Shown piece by piece: positions 35,266-43,329 of a stretch of DNA of 64,000 nucleotides. A program made the translations under genes and the position numbers. The notes beneath the pieces are model-generated. The model was not told the origin of the DNA. It did not search any database and saw nothing but the letters and a program-made list of their open reading frames with translations. How positions within the stretch are numbered: the first letter of the stretch is position 1; every line of letters begins with the position of its first letter. The DNA is from Gemella haemolysans ATCC 10379 (GTDB taxonomy: Bacteria; Bacillota; Bacilli; Staphylococcales; Gemellaceae): NCBI RefSeq assembly GCF_000173915.1, contig NZ_ACDZ02000004.1, positions 16,804 to 80,803 on the forward strand. The letters are read 5' to 3'.

Positions 35266-36897
35266 ATGAAAAATAACTTTATGAAATCAGAAAATTTTAC
35301 AAAATGGGCAATAAGAAAAGTTAGTGTTGGAGTAGTATCAGCAGCTATTGCAAGTGGTATTTTTGTAATTGTAGGAGGTGGAGAAGCACATGCAAGTGAT
35401 AAACAATTAGATAAAGCACCAATAGTTGAAACTGTAAAAACGCAAGTAGATGAAAATGTAGTTACTAAACCAACAGAAAAACCTGAATCAGTAGAATCAA
35501 CAACAGTAAAACCTAAAGAAGCTGATAAAACAGTCGAACAACCTGTAGTTGGAACAGATAAAGAAGTTAAACCTGAGGTAACAGAAAATAATATTTTAAG
35601 TCTTGCTAAAGATACTGTAGATGCTCCAAAAGTTGATGCATCAGATATGACTACACATAAAACAACTCCAGTTGAAGTTAAAAAAGCAGTAATGGATAAT
35701 ACGAAAGATGAAGTTAACGTACCAGCTAAATACCTAGATAAAGCAAACTTCCCTGGGCCATTCACAGCTGGAGTAAATCAAGTAATTCCTTATCACTTAT
35801 TCGCGGGTGACGGAATGTTAACTCGCTTAATCTTAAACTCATCAGATAAAGCCCCATGGTCAGATAACGGAACAGCTAAAAATCCAGCTCTTCCACCAGT
35901 GGAAAATTTAACACAAGGATTATACTTCTATGAAGTAGACTTAGCAGGAACACAAGGAAAACAAGATAAAGAATTATTAGATTTATTTAAAGCAAATGGA
36001 ACACAAAGCTATAAAGCAACAATCAAAGTATACGGTGAAAAAGATGGAAAAGCAGATTTAACAAACTTAGTAGCTACAAAAGATGTAAATGTAAATCTAA
36101 ATGGATTAACAACTGTTAACGAAGTTAAAAAAGCTGTTATGGATAATACTAAAAATATAATTGACGTACCAGCTAAATACTTAGATAAAGCAAACTTCCC
36201 TGGACCATTTACAGCGGGAGTAAACCAAGTAATTCCTTATCACTTATTCGCAGGTGACGGAATGTTAACAAGATTAATCTTGAAAGCATCAGATAAAGCT
36301 CCATGGTCAGATAATGGAACAGCGAAAAATCCAGCTCTTCCTCCAGTGGAGAAATTAGGACATGGATTATACTTCTATGAAGTAGACTTAGAAGGAACAC
36401 AAGGAAAACAAGATAAAGAATTATTAGATTTACTTAAAGCAAATGGAACACAAAGCTACAAAGCAACAATCAAAGTATACGGTGAAAAAGACGGAAAAGC
36501 AGATTTAACAAACTTAGTAGCACTAAAAGAGGTTACTGTAAATCTTCATAAAGAAGCTATGGAAATGGAGAAAAAACCAGGTGAAAATATGATGACAGAT
36601 CATAAAAAACATGGTTCAATGGATCCAAATATGAGTGAAAAACCTATGGATATGCACAAACCAGATGTTATGAATATGAAAGCACATATGCACAGAGATA
36701 TGAAAGCGAAAAATATGAACGCTCATATGAACAATGATATGATGAAAAAAGGAATGTTACCAAAAACAAGTGCAGCTCCAGAAGGAACAATGAATGCAAC
36801 AAACTCAACAAATTCTTCAACTACAGGAATAGTAGGATTAATCATCGCTAGTCTATTAGGTTTATTAGGACTTAGAAGAAAAAATGAAATCGACTAA
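35266..36897 (+). CDS. SSURE-repeat surface adhesin with Met/His-rich region and LPxTG-type anchor
   Basis: This 543-residue protein has a YSIRK-like signal peptide (FTKWAIRKVSVGVVSAAIAS), a charged linker, and two nearly identical streptococcal surface repeats (SSURE, about 137-280 and 285-427; VPAKYLDKANFPGPFTAGVN). SSURE domains of pneumococcal PavB bind fibronectin. Residues about 430-496 are packed with Met (17) and His (6) as M-x-M, H-M-H and D-M-M patterns, which I have not seen in SSURE proteins. LPKTS, a hydrophobic helix and LRRKNEID form the sorting signal. AGAGGAG precedes the ATG. Confidence 0.9.
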   Translation: MKNNFMKSENFTKWAIRKVSVGVVSAAIASGIFVIVGGGEAHASDKQLDKAPIVETVKTQVDENVVTKPTEKPESVESTTVKPKEADKTVEQPVVGTDKEVKPEVTENNILSLAKDTVDAPKVDASDMTTHKTTPVEVKKAVMDNTKDEVNVPAKYLDKANFPGPFTAGVNQVIPYHLFAGDGMLTRLILNSSDKAPWSDNGTAKNPALPPVENLTQGLYFYEVDLAGTQGKQDKELLDLFKANGTQSYKATIKVYGEKDGKADLTNLVATKDVNVNLNGLTTVNEVKKAVMDNTKNIIDVPAKYLDKANFPGPFTAGVNQVIPYHLFAGDGMLTRLILKASDKAPWSDNGTAKNPALPPVEKLGHGLYFYEVDLEGTQGKQDKELLDLLKANGTQSYKATIKVYGEKDGKADLTNLVALKEVTVNLHKEAMEMEKKPGENMMTDHKKHGSMDPNMSEKPMDMHKPDVMNMKAHMHRDMKAKNMNAHMNNDMMKKGMLPKTSAAPEGTMNATNSTNSSTTGIVGLIIASLLGLLGLRRKNEID

Positions 36898-36938
36898 ATA
36901 GAATAATTTTAAAAAGTTATGTATTAAACGATTTAAAT

Positions 36939-37040
36939 CAGTGTGATTTGATAGTAGTCTCTTTTATAAAATTTTTTGAATATCTAGAATTATGTGGGGA
37001 AATCTCAATTAAATTGATATTTTTAAAATAGTGAGAGATA
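36939..37040 (+). repeat. Degenerate copy (F) of the dispersed repeat
   Basis: CAGTGTGATTTGATAG, CTTTTATAAA, TTTTTTGAATATCTAGAA, TATGTGGGGA and a closing GTGAGAGA follow the order of copy C with many changes. It lies after the SSURE gene. Confidence 0.5.
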
Positions 37041-37045
37041 GTACC

Positions 37046-37093
37046 TTGCAGAATTTAACAGAATAGTGCTATACTTTAAATGTATAGTGCTAT
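37046..37093 (+). promoter_or_regulatory. Promoter of the two-component system with direct repeats
   Basis: TTGCAG (37046-37051), 18 bases, TATACT (37070-37075). Two copies of ATAGTGCTAT (37063-37072 and 37084-37093) are spaced 21 bases apart, one overlapping the -10. They may be a binding site for the OmpR-type regulator itself. Confidence 0.6.
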
Positions 37094-37114
37094 TTTGTTA
37101 GGAGGAGTAAAGAT

Positions 37115-37804
37115 ATGATGAATAAAATTTTATTAGTAGATGACGAGATAGAAATAACGGAGATAAACAAAAGATATCTAGAACAAGGTGGTTATGATAT
37201 AGATATTGCTAATGATGGTAAAGAAGCATTAGAAAAATATAAGAGAAATAAGTATTCTCTAATTATTACGGATATAATGATGCCAAATATGGATGGCTAT
37301 GATTTGATTAGTGAAGTACAATATTTGGATACAGAGCAACCTTTTTTATTTATAACTGCCAAAACAACTGAGCCAGATAAGATTTATGCTTTGAGCATGG
37401 GGGCTGATGACTATATAGTTAAGCCGTTTAGTCCTAGAGAATTAGTATTAAGAGTTAGGAACATATTACGTCGAATTGAAAAAAGTAGTACAGATAGTAT
37501 TTCGACTTTAGGGGATTTAGAAATAAATTATAATAGTAGAATAGCAATGGTCAATGGAAAACAACTAGACCTAACGGTGAAATCTTTTGAATTATTATGG
37601 TTATTAGCTAATAATCCAGAACGTGTTTTTTCTAAAACAGAATTATATGAAAAAATATGGCACGATGAATATGTAGAAGATGCGAATACATTGAATGTGC
37701 ACGTGCATTCTTTAAGGAGAATATTAATGAAATACTCTACAGAGAAAACACCAAATATAAAGACAGTGTGGGGACTAGGATATAAAATGGAAAGACAAGT
37801 TTAA
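37115..37804 (+). CDS. OmpR-family response regulator
   Basis: This 229-residue protein has a receiver domain (1-120: KILLVDDEIEIT, phospho-acceptor Asp in IITDIMMPNMDGYDLI, switch Lys in YIVKPFSPRELVLRVRN) and a winged-helix DNA-binding domain (about 130-229: LTVKSFELLWLLANNPERVFSKTELYEKIW, WGLGYKM). ATG 37118 is an alternative start. It is followed after 19 bases by its kinase. Signal unknown. Confidence 0.95.
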   Translation: MMNKILLVDDEIEITEINKRYLEQGGYDIDIANDGKEALEKYKRNKYSLIITDIMMPNMDGYDLISEVQYLDTEQPFLFITAKTTEPDKIYALSMGADDYIVKPFSPRELVLRVRNILRRIEKSSTDSISTLGDLEINYNSRIAMVNGKQLDLTVKSFELLWLLANNPERVFSKTELYEKIWHDEYVEDANTLNVHVHSLRRILMKYSTEKTPNIKTVWGLGYKMERQV

Positions 37805-37823
37805 AAATGGAAAGGAATATAGA

Positions 37824-38855
37824 ATGAAATTAAGAGATTATATTATTGTTGGATATATTTTGTCATTTTTAATAACTATAGCTGCTGTATTTTGGGCTTC
37901 AAACCAAATGTTAATCGAAAAGAAAGATACCTATTTTATTGTTGCAATTACTGTGATTGCGGGATTAATCGGTGCGACGATAAGTCTAGCATTACTAAAA
38001 GGTGTGTTTAAATCATTAGATGTGCTAAAGAAAAAAACAGTAAATATAAGCGAGAAGAGATTTGATATCAGTGATGAAGTGATACGTCCAGTCGAATTTA
38101 GAGATTTATCTATTGCATTTGATGATATGGCGGAGCACTTAAAAGAAAGTTTTGAATCACTAGAACAAAGTGAAAAAGAAAAATCTCTTATGATTGCTCA
38201 ACTTTCTCACGATATAAAAACTCCTATAACTTCTATTCAATCAACAGCTGAAGGAATGTTAGATGGTATAATAAAAAAAGATGAATACAAGTACTATTTA
38301 GAAACAATTTGTCGTCAAACAACGAGATTAAACAAATTAGTTGAAGAATTAAATTATTTGACGCTAAGTGTGAAAGAAACTGATTCTGCAGATAAAAAAG
38401 AAACAATATTTTTAGATAAATTACTAATTGATTGTATGTCTGAATTTAAGTTAAGAGCAGAAAAAGAACAAAGAGATATTTTTATTAAAGTAATACCAGA
38501 AAATGCAAAAATAGTAAGTAATTATAATAAATTACAAAGAATTATAGTTAATTTACTAGGTAATGCATTTAAATACTCTCCAAGTGGAACAAAAATCGAA
38601 ATAGTTGCTGAAATTAGTGATGAAATGCTTTCTATTTCTATAATTGATGAAGGATGTGGTATAAAAAAAGAAGAACTTGATAATATTTTTAAAAGATTAT
38701 ATCGTGTTGAAGCATCAAGAAATATGAAAACAGGTGGCTATGGGTTAGGTTTAGCTATAGCGAAACAACTAGCTGTGCAACTAAATGGAGACATTAAAGT
38801 AGAGAGTGAATATGGTAAAGGAAGTACATTTACCTTGGAAATTTTGACAAAATAA
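37824..38855 (+). CDS. Sensor histidine kinase
   Basis: This 343-residue kinase has two membrane helices (about 6-26 and 38-60) with almost no extracellular loop, a HAMP-like segment, the phospho-acceptor box LSHDIKTPITSIQS, and the ATPase domain with N box NLLGNAFKYSPSG, IIDEGCGIKKEEL and GGYGLGLAIAKQL. The very short loop suggests sensing within or at the membrane, as in intramembrane kinases that answer wall stress; this is inference. The cstR-like gene begins 44 bases downstream. Confidence 0.93.
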   Translation: MKLRDYIIVGYILSFLITIAAVFWASNQMLIEKKDTYFIVAITVIAGLIGATISLALLKGVFKSLDVLKKKTVNISEKRFDISDEVIRPVEFRDLSIAFDDMAEHLKESFESLEQSEKEKSLMIAQLSHDIKTPITSIQSTAEGMLDGIIKKDEYKYYLETICRQTTRLNKLVEELNYLTLSVKETDSADKKETIFLDKLLIDCMSEFKLRAEKEQRDIFIKVIPENAKIVSNYNKLQRIIVNLLGNAFKYSPSGTKIEIVAEISDEMLSISIIDEGCGIKKEELDNIFKRLYRVEASRNMKTGGYGLGLAIAKQLAVQLNGDIKVESEYGKGSTFTLEILTK

Positions 38856-38899
38856 ATTATTCAATGTATAATGAAAAAAAATATACTGAGGAAAAATAT

Positions 38900-39157
38900 A
38901 TGTCAAAGTCAAAGTACATAACGCGTTTAAAACGTTCTGAAGGACAGCTTAGAGGAATTCAAAAAATGATAGAAGAAGAGCGAGATTGTATGGATATTAT
39001 GATTCAGCTAAGTGCAGTTCGTTCTAGTGTTGACAAAGTTATTGAATTATTAATAACAGAAAATCTTATGGAATGTATTAATAATCCTACAGAAAATCCT
39101 GAAGAGCATAAAGAAAAAATAGAAAAAGCTATACAGTATCTAGTAAAAAAGAAATAG
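38900..39157 (+). CDS. cstR: CsoR-family repressor, CstR-like persulfide sensor
   Basis: This 85-residue helical protein has the CsoR/RcnR family core (ITRLKRSEGQLRGIQKMIEEERDCMDIMIQLSAVRSSVDKV). The two sensing positions are Cys in ERDCMD and Cys in LMECI, while the His found in copper-sensing CsoR (four residues before the second Cys) is Asn. That pattern is that of CstR, which forms di- or trisulfides with persulfides. I chose ATG 38900 because GAGGAAA precedes it; an ATG at 38864 has no RBS. The matching operator lies 1.1 kb away before the rhodanese genes. Confidence 0.85.
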   Translation: MSKSKYITRLKRSEGQLRGIQKMIEEERDCMDIMIQLSAVRSSVDKVIELLITENLMECINNPTENPEEHKEKIEKAIQYLVKKK

Positions 39158-39173
39158 CATACTAAATTAGTAA

Positions 39174-39220
39174 TAAAAGTCTTGATCCAAGATTATTTTG
39201 GACCAAGACTTTTATTTTTT
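39174..39220 (+). terminator. Terminator after cstR
   Basis: AAAAGTCTTGATCCAA pairs with TTGGACCAAGACTTTT around ATTATT, followed by ATTTTTTT. Confidence 0.85.
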
Positions 39221-39296
39221 TAAGATGTATTAATTTTATAGAGAATTTTAATATTTTAATTGTTGGTTGCTTTTTACTAATTGGTTGTTTAATTCT

Positions 39297-39602
39297 TTAT
39301 TTTGTTTCTCCAGGCCAGTTATTCATGCCACCTTCAACATTTATAACATTAAACCCTTGTGCATCAAGAAAATCATATGCTTTAGCTGAACGACCACCTG
39401 CTTGACAAATCACGTAGTATTTTTGATCTTTGTCTAATTTAGAAAAATCTGCGTCTAAAGCACTTAAAGGGAAATTTTCAGCAGAAGGTATGTGACCAGC
39501 TGTATATTCATGAATTTCTCTTACATCAAGAATAGTGAGTTTTTCACTACTATCATTAGTATATTTTTCATAAAAATCCTTCATTGAAATATTATTTTTC
39601 AT
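39297..39602 (-). CDS. Single-domain rhodanese sulfurtransferase (second gene)
   Basis: This 101-residue protein has the rhodanese fold with LDVREIHEYTAGHIPSAENF and the active-site loop YYVICQAGGRSAKAYDFL, whose Cys carries the persulfide. It lies 97 bases after the other rhodanese on the same strand. Such proteins move sulfane sulfur; linkage to a CstR-type regulator supports hydrogen sulfide/persulfide detoxification. Confidence 0.9.
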   Translation of the reverse strand: MKNNISMKDFYEKYTNDSSEKLTILDVREIHEYTAGHIPSAENFPLSALDADFSKLDKDQKYYVICQAGGRSAKAYDFLDAQGFNVINVEGGMNNWPGETK

Positions 39603-39699
39603 AGTTAATTCCTCTCAATATTACTAAATTTAACTACTGTATTAGTTTTAAAAATTGTTGTGTTTTTAAAAGAGTTAAATTATTATTCATGGTCTAATT

Positions 39700-40005
39700 T
39701 TAAACTATTTTACCTCGCCATGCATGCATTCCGCCTTGAACATTGACAACATCGAAACCTCTTTTTTTAAGTTTCTTTGCGGCAAGTTTACTTCTTGCTC
39801 CAGAGTGACAAATTATATATGTTTTTTTGTCAGCTGTTGGAGTGAAGCTACCGATTTCATTTAGTGGAATATTTTTTGCATTTTTTATGTGGCCTCTTCT
39901 AAATTCACCAGGTGTTCTTACGTCTATTAGTTGAATATTTTCCTTTAATTTATTTTCTAGTTCAGCAGTAGAAATACTGTCAACTTTTGTGAATAAAAAA
40001 AACAT
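39700..40005 (-). CDS. Single-domain rhodanese sulfurtransferase (first gene)
   Basis: This 101-residue rhodanese shows LIDVRTPGEFRRGHIKNAKN and the active-site loop TYIICHSGARSKLAAKKL. An AGGAGG site lies 8 bases before the ATG, and a palindromic CsoR/CstR-type operator sits right upstream. It differs from the second copy in its loop (CHSGARS against CQAGGRS), so the two may accept different donors. Confidence 0.9.
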   Translation of the reverse strand: MFFLFTKVDSISTAELENKLKENIQLIDVRTPGEFRRGHIKNAKNIPLNEIGSFTPTADKKTYIICHSGARSKLAAKKLKKRGFDVVNVQGGMHAWRGKIV

Positions 40006-40019
40006 TGTATTACCTCCTG

Positions 40020-40066
40020 TATACCCCTATAGGGTATATTAAAACATGAATTAAGGTCTTTGTCAA
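40020..40066 (-). promoter_or_regulatory. Promoter and CsoR/CstR-type operator of the rhodanese genes
   Basis: The palindrome TATACCCCTATAGGGTATA (40020-40038) matches the T-A-C-C-C...G-G-G-T-A operators of CsoR/CstR proteins. On the minus strand it abuts the -10 (TTTAAT, 40038-40043), with TTGACA 17 bases further upstream (40061-40066). Binding there would block transcription start. The remaining 40067-40321 is an ordinary AT-rich leader for the next gene. Confidence 0.85.
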
Positions 40067-40321
40067 GGATGATGATTGTATAATAAGAAATATTTTATAT
40101 TATATGTAAATAAAATACTATCAGCTGTTGAAAGAATTGTATATAGCTATTAAATCTTAATATTATTTATCTCTTTGAAAATTTGAAAGTAATCATATGA
40201 AAATAACTTTTATTTTTTCAGAAATTATATGCTTGACAAATAAGAAAAATAGGAGAATAATGGAATAGAAAGTAACCATAATTTTTATAAAAAACAACCA
40301 ATAATTTAGGAGGAATTTTAA

Positions 40322-43258
40322 ATGAAAAAAATATCAAAGGTAGCTACTGCCAGTGTACTATTATTTACATTAGCAAATCCACTAGCTGTATTCGCTGAGA
40401 ATAGAGTAGGTAATGTTTCAGAAGCAAGTAGTAATAAAACAACACAAGATCTTACAATTAGTTCAGAAGAAATCAATGGAGATATAGTATTTCATGTAAC
40501 TGCAGTTAGAGATACTTATGAAGCAATTCTATATGCCAAAATTAACGGGAAAAATTATACTTATAATCTAGGTAATCTAAAAAAAGGTCAAGTATCAAAA
40601 ATAGTTCAACCTGGTGCAAGTATAAATAACAACAGTGCTTCTATTACAAAAGAAAGTAAAAAAGAAAAATCACTACCTAATACAAGTGTAGTAAGAGAAT
40701 TAGTAGAAAAATCGATCTCGTATAGTAATGAATTAAATGGGAATGAAATTGAAGCAAAAGTTGTCTATAAAGTATATGAGCTAGTAGAAAAAAATCCAAC
40801 TTTAAATGAAGGAACAAAATATGTTCCAGAAAGTAAAGTTAAAGAAGGTGCTATTGTAAAACCAGAAGTACTAGTAAAACCAGAATATAAAGAAGTTTTA
40901 GGTGGAGCAATAGTTGAACCTGCTGTACAACCGGAATTACCAAAAGCAGAAGAGCCAGCGACACCAGCGCCAAAAGCAGAGGAGATAGGGGTACCAGCGC
41001 CGAAAGCAGAGGAACCATCAGCGCCAGCACCAAAAGCAGAGCAACCATCAGCACCAGCACCGAAAGCGGAAGAGCCAGCGGCACCAGCACCAAAAGCGGA
41101 AGAACCAGCGGCACCAGCACCAAAAGCGGAAGAACCAGCAGCGTCAGCACCAAAAGCGGAAGGACCAGCAGCACCAGCGCCAAAAGCAGAGGAACCAGCG
41201 GCACCAGCACCGAAAGCGGAAGAACCAGCAGCGTCAGCGCCAAAAGTGGAAGAACCAGCTGCTCCAGCGCCAAAAGTAGAAGAGCCAGCAACTCCAGCAC
41301 CGAAAGCAGAAGAGCCAGCGACTCCAGCACCAAAAGCGGAAGAACCAGCAGCGCCAGCACCAAAAGCAGAAGAGCCAGCGACACCAGCGCCAAAAGCAGA
41401 GGAGATAGGGGTACCAGCGCCGAAAGCAGAAGAACCAGCAGCGCCAGCACCAAAAGCGGAAGAACCAGCAGCGCCAGCGCCAAAAGTAGAAGAGCCAGCA
41501 ACTCCAGCACCGAAAGCAGAAGAGCCAGCGGCACCAGCACCGAAAGCAGAAGAGCCAGCGACACCAGCACCGAAAGTGGAAGAACCAGCAGCGCCATCAC
41601 CAAAAGCAGAAGAACCAGCAGCGCCATCACCGAAAGCGGAAGAGCCAGCTGCTCCAGCGCTAAAAGTGGAAGAACCAGCAGCGCCAGCACCAAAAGCAGA
41701 GGAACCAGCAGCGCCATCACCGAAAGCGGAAGAGCCAGCTGCTCCAGCGCTAAAAGTGGAAGAACCAGCAGCGCCAGCACCAAAAGCAGAGGAACCAACA
41801 GCTCCAAAAGAAGATACTCCATCTGAAGAAGTAACACCTAAAGATGAAAAACTTGAGGAAGCAAAAAAAGATGGAAAAGATGTTATTGAAAAAATTGCGG
41901 CTTCAAAACTTAGTGAAATTGAAAAAGTTAAAGATGAAGCAGAAAAAGCTAAATTAGAAGCTAAATTAAAAGAATTAAAAGAAGCAGGATTAGAAGCGAT
42001 AAATAATGCTAAAGATCACGATGCAGCAGTAGATGCTGCGGATGAATATCAAACTAAGATTGATGAGATTAATGTTCCAGGTGAAGAATTACCAGCACCA
42101 AATTATAACAAAGATAATTTAACAAATGGTCGTAATGAAGGTACTACTATTGACAATGGGAGTACAGCAATAGGTCATGGATCAGGAGAAGCTACACCAA
42201 CGCCGACACAACCTACTACTGAAAGATCAACTACATCAACAGCACCAACACAACCTGCTTCAACTTCAGAGGGAACTTCTAGTTTTAGAAATGCACCGGA
42301 AGTTCAAGTTAGAACTAAAAAGGTTGTAAAAAGAGATTTATCTAATAAAACTAAACAAATAAATATCTATTATAACTTAACAGCACTTAAAGATATAGCT
42401 GGAGCATTAGGAGAATCAGGTGGGGAGAATATGCTTACTTTCCCTGGAAATATATCTAAAGAAGATTTAAAACGAGCTATTGAAGAAAAAACAAAAGCAC
42501 AAATAGAAAAATTGAAAAAACAAGGTTTTAAAGTTGTTTCAACTACTGACTTAGACCAAATCGTTGAAGGTGGAGATAGCTATGATTATGTTGTAGAATT
42601 CACAAAAGAATCTAAATCTACATCAGCTAATAATACAGGTTTTAGAAAAGCACCGTTAGTTCAAAATAGAGCAAAAAGATCAGCAGAGCAAAAAGAAACT
42701 GTAGATGTAAATGTTTATTTCAATTTAAAAACTTTACCAGGAATTGCTGGAGCATTAGATGTGGATGGAGATACTACTATAAAACTTCCTAAAGATGCAA
42801 CTGTAGAACAAGTAAAAGCTGCTATACAAACAAAAATTGCTAAAGTAGAAAAACGTGGTTATAAAGTTAGTGATTTCTACTTTGGAGCGAAAACAGAACG
42901 TGGTTATGACTATGTTGTAGAGTTCACAAAAGAAGCTAAGACTCAATCAGCAGGTAATTCAGGTTTTAGAAAAGCACCTGCAACACAAAGAAGGGCAAAA
43001 AGATCAGCAGAAGTACAAGAAACTGTAGATGTTAATATTTACTTTAACTTAAAAACTTTACCAGGAATAGCCGGAGCATTGGATGTAGATGGTGACACTA
43101 CTATAAAACTTCCAAAAAATGCAACTGTAGAACAAGTCAAAGCTGCTATACAAACAAAAATTGCTAAAGTAGAAAAACGAGGATATAAAGTTAGTGATTT
43201 TTACTTTGGAGCAAAAACAGAACGTGGTTACGATTTTGTCGTAGAATTTAAAAAATAA
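40322..43258 (+). CDS. Large secreted repeat protein with P-A-P-K-A-E-E repeats
   Basis: This 978-residue protein has a signal peptide (MKKISKVATASVLLF, cleavage after AVFA), an N-terminal domain (about 35-180), some 28 copies of a ten-residue repeat of the type KAEEPAAPAP (about 208-490; 30-base repeats in the DNA), a DUF1542-like helical stretch (about 505-590), a Thr/Ser linker, and three C-terminal repeats of about 95 residues, the last two nearly identical (VYFNLKTLPGIAGALDVDGD), each preceded by GFRKAPxxQxRAKRS. It ends in VVEFKK with no sorting signal. I do not recognise the function; a wall-spanning or adhesive secreted protein is plausible. Confidence 0.85.
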   Translation: MKKISKVATASVLLFTLANPLAVFAENRVGNVSEASSNKTTQDLTISSEEINGDIVFHVTAVRDTYEAILYAKINGKNYTYNLGNLKKGQVSKIVQPGASINNNSASITKESKKEKSLPNTSVVRELVEKSISYSNELNGNEIEAKVVYKVYELVEKNPTLNEGTKYVPESKVKEGAIVKPEVLVKPEYKEVLGGAIVEPAVQPELPKAEEPATPAPKAEEIGVPAPKAEEPSAPAPKAEQPSAPAPKAEEPAAPAPKAEEPAAPAPKAEEPAASAPKAEGPAAPAPKAEEPAAPAPKAEEPAASAPKVEEPAAPAPKVEEPATPAPKAEEPATPAPKAEEPAAPAPKAEEPATPAPKAEEIGVPAPKAEEPAAPAPKAEEPAAPAPKVEEPATPAPKAEEPAAPAPKAEEPATPAPKVEEPAAPSPKAEEPAAPSPKAEEPAAPALKVEEPAAPAPKAEEPAAPSPKAEEPAAPALKVEEPAAPAPKAEEPTAPKEDTPSEEVTPKDEKLEEAKKDGKDVIEKIAASKLSEIEKVKDEAEKAKLEAKLKELKEAGLEAINNAKDHDAAVDAADEYQTKIDEINVPGEELPAPNYNKDNLTNGRNEGTTIDNGSTAIGHGSGEATPTPTQPTTERSTTSTAPTQPASTSEGTSSFRNAPEVQVRTKKVVKRDLSNKTKQINIYYNLTALKDIAGALGESGGENMLTFPGNISKEDLKRAIEEKTKAQIEKLKKQGFKVVSTTDLDQIVEGGDSYDYVVEFTKESKSTSANNTGFRKAPLVQNRAKRSAEQKETVDVNVYFNLKTLPGIAGALDVDGDTTIKLPKDATVEQVKAAIQTKIAKVEKRGYKVSDFYFGAKTERGYDYVVEFTKEAKTQSAGNSGFRKAPATQRRAKRSAEVQETVDVNIYFNLKTLPGIAGALDVDGDTTIKLPKNATVEQVKAAIQTKIAKVEKRGYKVSDFYFGAKTERGYDFVVEFKK
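40947..41800 (+). repeat. 30-base tandem repeat array within the large surface protein gene
   Basis: About 28 imperfect 30-base units (AAAGCAGAAGAGCCAGCGCC type) run in frame. Longer duplications are visible: the block with GAGATAGGGGTACCAGC occurs near 40982 and again near 41402, and a 90-base block near 41620-41700 recurs at 41710-41790. This favours copy-number change by recombination. Confidence 0.9.
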
Positions 43259-43277
43259 AAAATAACCTAAATAAAAA

Positions 43278-43325
43278 CTGACCTCAAAGTTTAGATAATT
43301 ATCTAACCTGAGGTCAGCTTTTTTA
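43278..43325. terminator. Terminator with nested palindrome
   Basis: CTGACCTCA pairs with TGAGGTCAG; the loop itself contains the palindrome TTAGATAATTATCTAA. T-rich sequence follows. It serves the plus-strand gene and possibly the convergent antiporter. Confidence 0.8.
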
Positions 43326-43329
43326 TATT

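Noticed and set aside
40947..41800. Possible CRISPR-like array
   Set aside because: The 30-base units are contiguous, in frame and without unique spacers; no cas genes are present.
40851..41837. 328-residue Leu/Val-rich open frame on the minus strand
   Set aside because: It is the complement of the 30-base repeats of the secreted protein; absence of stops follows from the repeat composition, and there is no RBS or family match.
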